Assembly (NCBI GenBank): GCA_017501025.1
Contig: JAFVXS010000224.1
Location: 1-11,583, forward strand
Reading direction: 5' to 3'
Length of the DNA stretch: 11,583 nt
From: Alistipes sp.
Lineage (GTDB): Bacteria > Bacteroidota > Bacteroidia > Bacteroidales > Rikenellaceae
Made by a program: the position numbers and the translations under genes. Of the stretch, positions 6,009 through 11,583 are shown piece by piece (the stretch's first letter is position 1; every line of letters starts with the position of its first letter). The notes under the pieces were generated by a model, which saw only the letters and a program-made list of their open reading frames with translations, was not told where the DNA came from and did not search any database.

Positions 6009-7256
6009 CTACTCAACTCTGATTTTATCCAACATTTCGAAGAAGTCGGGATAACTTTTTGCCACGCACTCTGCACCGCATACGGTAATAGGCTCATCTG
6101 CTCGCAATGCTGTCAATGCCAACGACATAGCCATACGATGGTCGCCATACGTCTCGACCTCCCTGCCGCCACGAACTCTGCCACCACGAATACGCATCAT
6201 ATCCCCATCCAGCTCGACCTCAACGCCCAATTTGGCATACTCCGCACGTATTGCCTCGGCACGATTGCTCTCTTTATGCTCCAAGCGATGCGTTCCGTAT
6301 ATGATACTCTCGCCCTCACACGCCGCCGCCAAAGCAGCCAACACCGGGAATAGGTCGGGTGAATTGGTTGCATCGAACTCGAATGCCCGCAAAGGACGCT
6401 GACGCACCGTAACACCCACATCGTCGCTTATTACCTCTGCACCTGCCCGCACCAATGCCGTAGTGATAGCGACATCCGCCTGTCGTGACAACATCGATAT
6501 ATTTTTGACGGTTACCTCTCCTGCGATAGCTCCTGCAACCATCAACGATGCAGCACCGCTCCAATCGCCCTCTATCGCAATATCGACCGCACGATATCGT
6601 TGCGAGCCACGCACAAAAAACTCCTCGTAATTATTGTGCTCTATCTCAACACCGAACTGCTCTGCCGTCGAGATGGTCATATCCAAATATGGTCGGGATG
6701 TGGCACCACTCACACGAATCACCGTATCGCTCTCCTTGCAAGGCAGAGCCATCAAAAGTCCCGTAATAAATTGTGACGACACCGAGCCATCGACCTCGAC
6801 ATAATCTCTGCACATAGGTCCACAAACCTCGATAGGCAAATAACCACCACCATCTCGGACATCTACCCCCAAAGCCCTCAAAGGCTCTATCATCATAGTC
6901 ATCGGACGGTGCAGTAACGTCCCACGTCCCTCGATTGTAATCGGATGCGAACATAGAGCTGCAATCGGGGTAAAAAGACGTGTAGCCAAACCCGACTCGC
7001 CAACGTGCAAAACTTCCGACGCAGGTTTTAAGCCTCCGTCGATTGTCACCACATCGGCAGCCGTTCGCTCAACCTTTGCACCGAGAGCCTCGATACAGGT
7101 TATAGCCGAAAGGGTATCGTCGCAAAAGTCGATATTGCGTAGCACACTCCGCCCCTCCGCAAGCAGTGCAGCAGCCAATGCTCGCTGTGCATAACTCTTC
7201 GACGATGGGGGTGTTACGCAACCCGATACGCGGCCTCGACAGACAACTCTATCCAT
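6009..7256 (-). CDS. aroA: 3-phosphoshikimate 1-carboxyvinyltransferase (EPSP synthase)
   Basis: 415 residues from the start at 7256. It joins phosphoenolpyruvate to shikimate-3-phosphate to make EPSP, the substrate of the next gene, aroC. Visible motifs: PPSSKSYAQR (16-25, substrate binding), GESGLATRLFTP (86-97, standing where many homologues have GNAGTAMRP), DGSVSSQFITGLL (156-168), SRPYLDMT (187-194), SPDLFP with catalytic Asp301 (299-304), HKESNRAEAI with Glu329 (327-336), and YGDHRMAMSLAL (370-381). The frame is open 14 codons further upstream to 7298, but that start would overlap the end of lptB. The family's N-terminal strand begins right at MDRVVCRGRVSG, so the internal ATG 25 bp after the lptB stop is preferred. 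Confidence 0.93.
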   Translation of the reverse strand: MDRVVCRGRVSGCVTPPSSKSYAQRALAAALLAEGRSVLRNIDFCDDTLSAITCIEALGAKVERTAADVVTIDGGLKPASEVLHVGESGLATRLFTPIAALCSHPITIEGRGTLLHRPMTMMIEPLRALGVDVRDGGGYLPIEVCGPMCRDYVEVDGSVSSQFITGLLMALPCKESDTVIRVSGATSRPYLDMTISTAEQFGVEIEHNNYEEFFVRGSQRYRAVDIAIEGDWSGAASLMVAGAIAGEVTVKNISMLSRQADVAITTALVRAGAEVISDDVGVTVRQRPLRAFEFDATNSPDLFPVLAALAAACEGESIIYGTHRLEHKESNRAEAIRAEYAKLGVEVELDGDMMRIRGGRVRGGREVETYGDHRMAMSLALTALRADEPITVCGAECVAKSYPDFFEMLDKIRVE

Positions 7257-7281
7257 TTTATGTAAATTGTGTAAAATTCGA

Positions 7282-8076
7282 CTACTCCTCCGCAACATCC
7301 TCGGCAGCAGGTTTGCTTGCCAACTCGAAACGGTGGTTGCGTTTCAACTCGAAGTTCTTACCGAGATATACACGACGTACCATCTCATCGGCAGCCAACT
7401 CCTCTGCCGTACCCGTTTTGAGGATTTTACCCTCGTACAAGAGGTAGGTACGATCGGTAATTGCCAACGTTTCATCGACATTGTGGTCGGTAATAATCAC
7501 ACCGATATTCTTCTGTTTCAGAGTTGCAACAATACTCTGAATATCCTCTACCGCAATTGGGTCCACACCCGCGAATGGCTCATCGAGCAGAATAAACGAC
7601 GGATTGATGGCAATGGCTCTGGCAATCTCGGTTCGACGACGCTCGCCACCCGAAAGTTGATTACCGTAACTTTTGCGTACTTTTTGCAGACGAAACTCCT
7701 CGATAAGCGACTCCAATCTATCCTGCTGATACTCCTTCGTGTAGTTGGTCATCTCCAACACCGCACGAATATTGTCTTCGACACTCAAACGGCGGAAAAC
7801 CGATGCCTCCTGTGCAAGATAGCTCACACCGAGTTGTGCTCGCTTATAGACCGGAAGGCTTGTGAGTTCATTGACAGAGCCGTCATCGTGTTCCAAAAAT
7901 ATACGTCCGTTGTTTGGCTTGATAAGTCCCACAATCATATAAAAAGAGGTGGTCTTACCCGCTCCGTTAGGACCAAGCAATCCGACAATTTCGCCCTGAC
8001 GAACATCTATCGACACGTGGTTAACAACCGTTCTTGACTTGTACTTCTTAACAAGGTCTGTGGTATAAAGTCGCAT
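7282..8076 (-). CDS. lptB: LPS export ABC transporter ATP-binding protein LptB
   Basis: 264 residues. As the ATPase of the LptB2FG complex on the inner face of the cytoplasmic membrane, it powers extraction of lipopolysaccharide into the Lpt bridge. All ABC motifs are present: Walker A GPNGAGKT (35-42), the Q-loop region YLAQEASVFRRLSV (86-99), signature LSGGERRR (141-148), Walker B ILLDEPFAGVDP (162-173) and the switch histidine His198 in ITDHNV. GERRRTEIARA and the C-terminal VRRVYLGKNFEL (233-244) are typical of LptB rather than LivF/LivG. About 20 extra residues, ending in acidic AAEDVAEE, extend the C-terminus. It is the first gene of the minus-strand string, 21 bp downstream of a promoter box. 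Its membrane partners LptFG are not in the window. Confidence 0.94.
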   Translation of the reverse strand: MRLYTTDLVKKYKSRTVVNHVSIDVRQGEIVGLLGPNGAGKTTSFYMIVGLIKPNNGRIFLEHDDGSVNELTSLPVYKRAQLGVSYLAQEASVFRRLSVEDNIRAVLEMTNYTKEYQQDRLESLIEEFRLQKVRKSYGNQLSGGERRRTEIARAIAINPSFILLDEPFAGVDPIAVEDIQSIVATLKQKNIGVIITDHNVDETLAITDRTYLLYEGKILKTGTAEELAADEMVRRVYLGKNFELKRNHRFELASKPAAEDVAEE

Positions 8077-8097
8077 ATCGCACTAAAAAAATTTTTA

Positions 8098-8129
8098 CAA
8101 AGTTATGGAATTTTCACAAATTTTCACTA
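8098..8129 (-). promoter_or_regulatory. Promoter of the lptB-aroA-aroC-prmC-recX-M23 operon
   Basis: On the minus strand TAACTTTG (8105-8098) matches the Bacteroidetes -7 consensus TAnnTTTG. The -33 region 19 bp upstream reads TAGTG rather than the preferred TTTG. The lptB start codon lies 21 bp downstream of the box, giving a very short leader. No other box is visible in the gaps between the following genes, which fits a single transcript. Confidence 0.5.
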
Positions 8130-8135
8130 TCTTTG
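8103..8135 (+). promoter_or_regulatory. Promoter of recQ (and probably rsmA)
   Basis: TATCTTTG at 8128-8135 matches the TAnnTTTG -7 consensus. The -33 region, around 8103-8108, reads TTATGG, only partly like TTTG. The start codon of recQ lies 44 bp downstream of the box. The promoter lies back to back with the lptB promoter: its -33 region overlaps the lptB -7 box (8098-8105), so the two may compete or be controlled together. Confidence 0.5.
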
Positions 8136-8179
8136 AGTAAGTTTTTACCTACATACAACCATTTTATAGCGTAAAAATA

Positions 8180-10372
8180 ATGACACAAAGGCTGACAGAC
8201 AGAGAGTTAATCCATCAAAAACTGAAAGAATACTTCGGTTTCTCCTCCTTCAAAGGGAATCAGGAGGCCGTTATTCTTAACCTGCTTGCCGGTCGCGACA
8301 CATTTGTTTTGATGCCTACGGGTGGCGGAAAATCACTCTGCTATCAACTTCCGGCACTGGTTATGGATGGCGTTGCCATCATCATCTCGCCACTTATCGC
8401 TCTGATGAAAAATCAGGTCGATGCAATGCGTACATTCTCCGACAATCCGGGCATAGCCCACTTCCTGAACTCGTCGCTCAATAAAAATGCCGTACAGCAA
8501 GTTCGCGACGATGTTCTTGCCGGCAAGACAAAGCTGTTGTACTTTGCACCCGAATCGCTTACCAAAGAGGATAATATTTCGTTCCTTCGTAAGATAAAGA
8601 TTTCGTTCTATGCTATCGACGAGGCACACTGTATCTCGGAGTGGGGTCACGACTTCCGCCCGGAGTACAGACGTATCCGCCCTATTATAAATGATATAGG
8701 TACAGCTCCGTTGATTACACTTACGGCAACCGCAACGCCAAAAGTTCAGCTGGATATACAGAAAAACCTCGGTATGAACAATGCTACGGTATTCAAATCG
8801 TCGTTCAACCGCCCTAATCTCTATTACGAACTACGCCCGAAAAACGATGCCGACCGCGAAATCATAAAGTTCATCAAGCAAAATCCTAACAAGAGCGGTA
8901 TAATCTACTGTTTAAGTCGCAAAAAGGTTGAAGAACTTGCCGAGTTGCTCGTTGCCAACGGCATCAAAGCACTCCCTTACCACGCAGGTATGGATGCCCA
9001 GAAGCGTGCCGAGAACCAAGATGCGTTCCTGATGGAGGGTACCGATGTTATCGTTGCGACCATCGCTTTCGGTATGGGTATCGACAAACCCGATGTGCGT
9101 TTCGTGATTCACTACGACATTCCTAAATCGTTGGAGGGATACTATCAAGAGACAGGTCGTGCAGGTCGTGACGGAGGCGAAGGTTTCTGTCTGACCTTCT
9201 ACAACTATAAGGATATCCAGAAGTTGGAGAAATTTATGCAGGGCAAGCCGATTGCCGAGCAGGAGATTGGCAAGCTGTTGCTACTCGAAACGCAATCCTA
9301 TGCCGAGACCTCGATGTGTCGTCGTCGCTCGTTGCTGCACTACTTCGGTGAGGAGTATAAGCAGGATAACTGCGGTGCGTGCGACAACTGTTGCAACCCT
9401 CGTCCACAGGTTGAGGCTTCGCAAGATTTGGTATTGGCACTCAAAGCGTTGGAGTCTATTGGCGACAAGTTCAAAATCGACCATCTTATCACAATGCTTT
9501 TGGGTAAGACCACGGCAAACATTAAGAGTTACTCGCACCACAAAAACCAATATTTCGGACGCGGAGCCGAGAAGCCGCAAGCATTTTGGAGTGCCGTCAT
9601 CCGACAAGGTTTAATTTTGGGATATATCGACAAAAATATAGAGAATTACGGTCTGATTTCGATTACCGAGAGTGGCAAAGAGTTTATCGAACATCCAAAG
9701 AGTGTTCGTGTAGCACAAGATCACGACTACGATGCCGAAGAGCGTGAGCAGAACAACATTCCATCGGGTGGCGGTGCTGCCGACGAGGAGTTGTTTGCAA
9801 TGCTGAAAGACCTCCGCAAAAAGGTCGCAAAGAAGCACAATCTGCCTCCGTTTGTGATATTCCAAGACCCTTCGCTCGAAGATATGTCGATTCAATACCC
9901 TACTACGCTCGAAGAGATGCAGAATATCTCCGGTGTGGGCGTAGGCAAGGCTCAAAAGTTCGGACAAGAGTTTATCGACCTCATAAAGGTCTATGTCGAG
10001 GAGAAGGAGATTATCCGACCACAAGATATGGTCGTAAAGGCTGTGGCAAATAAGTCCGGCAACAAAATCTTTATCATCCAATCCATCGACCGACGAATGG
10101 ATTTCGAGGATATTGCCCGAGCCAAAAATCTTACGTTCGACGAGTTGTTGAGCGAAATCGAGAGTATTGTCAATGCCGGCACACGTCTCAACATCCAATA
10201 CTACCTCGACGACTATATGGACGAGGATAAGATTGAGGATATCTATCTATATTTCAAAGAGGACGCCGAGAGCGACTCACTCGACGAAGCCATTGCCGAA
10301 TTGGGTAGCGAATATACCGAAGAGGAGATTCGTCTGGTACGCATCAAATTCCTCTGTGAAGTGGGCAATTAA
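8180..10372 (+). CDS. recQ: ATP-dependent DNA helicase RecQ
   Basis: 730 residues, longer than the roughly 600 of E. coli RecQ. It unwinds DNA 3' to 5' in repair and in restart of stalled forks. Order of domains: FKGNQ (24-28, Q motif); Walker A MPTGGGKS (45-52); DEAH box (147-150) with the RecQ aromatic loop ISEWGHDFRPEYR (152-164); TATAT (182-186); helicase motif VI QETGRAGRDG (323-332); zinc-binding cysteines 380, 398, 401 and 404; RQC winged helix (about 412-508); HRDC domain (about 535-608) with GVGVGKAQKFG; and a further helical, HTH-like C-terminal region (about 620-730). The extra C-terminal region is typical of longer RecQ proteins and may bind DNA. No recF or recJ is nearby; rsmA follows 40 bp later. 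Confidence 0.96.
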   Translation: MTQRLTDRELIHQKLKEYFGFSSFKGNQEAVILNLLAGRDTFVLMPTGGGKSLCYQLPALVMDGVAIIISPLIALMKNQVDAMRTFSDNPGIAHFLNSSLNKNAVQQVRDDVLAGKTKLLYFAPESLTKEDNISFLRKIKISFYAIDEAHCISEWGHDFRPEYRRIRPIINDIGTAPLITLTATATPKVQLDIQKNLGMNNATVFKSSFNRPNLYYELRPKNDADREIIKFIKQNPNKSGIIYCLSRKKVEELAELLVANGIKALPYHAGMDAQKRAENQDAFLMEGTDVIVATIAFGMGIDKPDVRFVIHYDIPKSLEGYYQETGRAGRDGGEGFCLTFYNYKDIQKLEKFMQGKPIAEQEIGKLLLLETQSYAETSMCRRRSLLHYFGEEYKQDNCGACDNCCNPRPQVEASQDLVLALKALESIGDKFKIDHLITMLLGKTTANIKSYSHHKNQYFGRGAEKPQAFWSAVIRQGLILGYIDKNIENYGLISITESGKEFIEHPKSVRVAQDHDYDAEEREQNNIPSGGGAADEELFAMLKDLRKKVAKKHNLPPFVIFQDPSLEDMSIQYPTTLEEMQNISGVGVGKAQKFGQEFIDLIKVYVEEKEIIRPQDMVVKAVANKSGNKIFIIQSIDRRMDFEDIARAKNLTFDELLSEIESIVNAGTRLNIQYYLDDYMDEDKIEDIYLYFKEDAESDSLDEAIAELGSEYTEEEIRLVRIKFLCEVGN

Positions 10373-10412
10373 CCCCCAACAGTCGGGAGAAGTAGAATAG
10401 CAGCGAACAGAG

Positions 10413-11192
10413 ATGACCGAGGTTAGAGCAAAAAAGGCATTGGGGCAACACTTCTTAATGGATTTGAATATTGCCCACAAAATATGCGATGCACTTCAAC
10501 CGCCACAAAAGCCTATCCCTACATTAGAGGTTGGATGCGGTATGGGTGTTTTGACCCAATACCTTCTACAACGCTCCGATATTGTGCTTTACGGTGCCGA
10601 GATTGATTCGGAGAGCGTGGCATATCTCAATACGCACTACCCCCAATTCACACCTCGTCTTATAAAGGGCGATTTCCTCAAAATGGACCTTGCAGAGCGT
10701 TTCGGCGATGAGATGTATATTATCGGCAACTTCCCATACAACATATCCTCGCAAATCTTCTTTAAGATTATCGAGAATCGCAATCGTGTCGGACAGTGTG
10801 TCGGAATGATACAACGCGAGGTTGCTGTTCGCATCGCCGAGAAAGAGGGCTCACGCGAACGAGGTATTTTGAGCGTCCTGCTGCAAGCGTGGTACGACAT
10901 CGACTACTTGTTCACCGTCTCGGAGAAGGTATTTTCGCCACCTCCAAAGGTCAAAAGTGCCGTTATTCGTCTGCGTCGAAACAGCGTCGAGAAGCTCGCC
11001 TGCGACGAGCAACTATTTATTAAAGTTGTCAAGGCCTCGTTCAACCAACGCCGCAAGATGTTGCGTAACTCGTTGCGAGCCGTATTCGGAACATTCAACA
11101 ACGAGGAGCATCCGCTCTTCTCGCAACGTGCCGAGCAACTTACCGTCGAGGATTTCATCGAACTCACGCAGTGGGTCAGTCAGCATATTTAG
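10413..11192 (+). CDS. rsmA: 16S rRNA dimethyladenosine transferase RsmA (KsgA)
   Basis: 259 residues, normal length. It adds two methyl groups each to the adjacent adenosines near the 3' end of 16S rRNA (A1518 and A1519 in E. coli numbering), a late step in small-subunit assembly; loss gives kasugamycin resistance. Motifs: KKALGQHFL (7-15), the SAM-binding loop EVGCGMGVLT (39-48), acidic AEID (62-65), KGDFLK (85-90), catalytic NFPYNISS (106-113), FSPPPKVKSAV (174-184) and FNQRRKMLRNSL (210-221), the last two typical of the KsgA C-terminal domain. Start at 10413 is the Met directly before the conserved KKALGQHFL. It lies 40 bp after recQ on the same strand with no promoter box visible between them, so co-transcription is likely. 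Confidence 0.96.
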   Translation: MTEVRAKKALGQHFLMDLNIAHKICDALQPPQKPIPTLEVGCGMGVLTQYLLQRSDIVLYGAEIDSESVAYLNTHYPQFTPRLIKGDFLKMDLAERFGDEMYIIGNFPYNISSQIFFKIIENRNRVGQCVGMIQREVAVRIAEKEGSRERGILSVLLQAWYDIDYLFTVSEKVFSPPPKVKSAVIRLRRNSVEKLACDEQLFIKVVKASFNQRRKMLRNSLRAVFGTFNNEEHPLFSQRAEQLTVEDFIELTQWVSQHI

Positions 11193-11210
11193 CCCCATTT
11201 TCGCCCAATT

Positions 11211-11259
11211 TTTAAGTGTTAATTTTTTAACAAATATTGTGAAATTTTTAACACTAAAA
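11211..11259. repeat. AT-rich inverted repeat after rsmA
   Basis: AGTGTTAA (11215-11222) pairs with TTAACACT (11248-11255), and after one A-A mismatch the stem continues as TTT/AAA. A smaller alternative hairpin, GTTAA-TTTT-TTAAC (11218-11231), overlaps its left arm. It begins 18 bp after the rsmA stop codon and ends before the downstream promoter, so it may stop the recQ-rsmA transcript or act as a protein-binding site. There is no clean T run directly after the stem. Confidence 0.35.
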
Positions 11260-11273
11260 TAATCACATTTTTA

Positions 11274-11305
11274 TTAGGAACTCCGCCAAAAGGTTTGTAT
11301 TTTTG
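11274..11305 (+). promoter_or_regulatory. Promoter of the pyruvate:ferredoxin oxidoreductase gene
   Basis: TATTTTTG at 11298-11305 matches TAnnTTTG exactly, and TTAG (11274-11277) stands 20 bp upstream where TTTG is expected. Transcription would begin near 11310, leaving an untranslated leader of about 165 nt before the start codon at 11479. Confidence 0.6.
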
Positions 11306-11311
11306 CATCGA

Positions 11312-11478
11312 TTTTCGGCCTATTGCAACCAACTATGTTGGTTAAAGGCTCGAAATTTGCACGATTCTGTTCCATTGCCCACAATTGTAGTGCAGGAGGA
11401 GGGGGAGGGTAAGTAGGTGGAAAAGGGTTGTTGTGTGCAGGAGTAGAAAAATAAAACAATAACAAAATTTATAGAACT
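11312..11478 (+). promoter_or_regulatory. Long structured leader of the PFOR gene
   Basis: The 5' part can fold. AACCAAC-TAT-GTTGGTT (11327-11343) is a perfect 7-bp hairpin. It is enclosed by TTTTCGGCC (11312-11320) paired with GGCTCGAAA (11347-11355), with G-U pairs and one C-C mismatch. Next comes a purine tract, AGGAGGAGGGGGAGGG (11394-11409). GTGCAGGAG occurs twice as a direct repeat (11390-11398 and 11435-11443). The last 30 bases before ATG are A-rich, as usual for Bacteroidetes translation starts, while the Shine-Dalgarno-like purine tract is about 70 bases too far upstream to serve the start codon. I recognise no known riboswitch class. A cis-regulatory RNA is an inference. Confidence 0.4.
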
Positions 11479-11583
11479 ATGGCAGAGAAGAAATTTATCA
11501 CTTGTGACGGAAACTATGCCGCAGCACATATTGCATATATGTTCTCGGAGGTTGCCGCCATCTACCCTATCACGCCATCATCG
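11479..11583 (+). CDS. nifJ: Pyruvate:ferredoxin (flavodoxin) oxidoreductase, N-terminal part
   Basis: Only the first 35 codons are in the window; the gene runs off the right edge. The peptide starts MAEKKFITCDGNYAAAHIAY and continues to YPITPSS (29-35). The CDGNxAAAHIAYxxSEVxxIYPITPSS pattern is the conserved start of the pyruvate-binding domain of single-chain PFOR, an enzyme of about 1,200 residues that oxidises pyruvate to acetyl-CoA and CO2 using thiamine diphosphate and iron-sulfur clusters and reduces ferredoxin or flavodoxin. It is a central enzyme of anaerobes, consistent with a strict anaerobic gut-type Bacteroidales. Related 2-oxoacid oxidoreductases share YPITPSS, but the FITCDGN...AAHIAY start points to PFOR. 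It has its own promoter and leader. Confidence 0.9.
   Translation, partial: MAEKKFITCDGNYAAAHIAYMFSEVAAIYPITPSS

Noticed and set aside
5379..6353. Plus-strand open frame of 324 codons opposite aroC and aroA
   Set aside because: It crosses two well-supported genes on the other strand and has a low-complexity, shadow-like composition.
7257..7298. Fourteen extra codons at the start of aroA
   Set aside because: They would overlap the end of lptB and precede the conserved first strand of the EPSP synthase family; the ATG at 7256 fits better.
11274..11465. Minus-strand open frame opposite the PFOR leader
   Set aside because: Its proline-rich segment is only the complement of the G-rich tract, and it runs against a clear plus-strand promoter.
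1..11583. CRISPR array, prophage, toxin-antitoxin or defence genes
   Set aside because: No regularly spaced repeats and no proteins with relevant motifs were seen on either strand.

Overview
The window looks like chromosomal DNA from a member of the Bacteroidales, possibly near Alistipes/Rikenellaceae (the genus is a guess from overall protein character). Three things support this. Several TAnnTTTG promoter boxes, the Bacteroidetes -7 element, lie in front of genes. Start codons lack convincing Shine-Dalgarno sequences. The proteins are Bacteroidetes-type, for example a 730-residue RecQ, a secreted M23 peptidase with a long C-terminal extension, and a tRNA gene without an encoded CCA.

Layout. 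Positions 1-293 contain no credible gene but are full of repeats and inverted repeats, including a nested structure at 154-277. A tRNA-Arg(UCU) gene (294-367, minus) follows, with its own promoter upstream and a hairpin terminator downstream. A secreted class I glutamine-amidotransferase-like protein (563-1894, minus) has a BPL_N-type core and a PPC-like C-terminus. From 8076 down to 1968 runs a compact minus-strand gene string: lptB, aroA, aroC, prmC, recX, M23 peptidase. Gaps are 3-25 bp, or the genes overlap, so it is probably one transcript starting at a promoter at 8098-8105. recQ (8180-10372) and rsmA (10413-11192) run the other way from a back-to-back promoter region. After a 286-bp intergenic region with a promoter and a long structured leader, the window ends in the first 35 codons of a pyruvate:ferredoxin oxidoreductase gene (11479-).

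How the genes fit together. Most are housekeeping: LPS transport (lptB), the last two shikimate-pathway steps making chorismate (aroA, aroC), release-factor methylation (prmC), RecA control (recX), cell-wall hydrolysis or division (M23), DNA repair (recQ), 16S rRNA dimethylation (rsmA) and anaerobic pyruvate oxidation (PFOR). I see no defence system, CRISPR array, prophage or recognisable insertion sequence. The points most worth a second look are non-coding: the nested inverted repeats beside the tRNA and the structured, purine-rich leader of the PFOR gene. Among the proteins, the divergent chorismate synthase and the secreted amidotransferase-like protein stand out.
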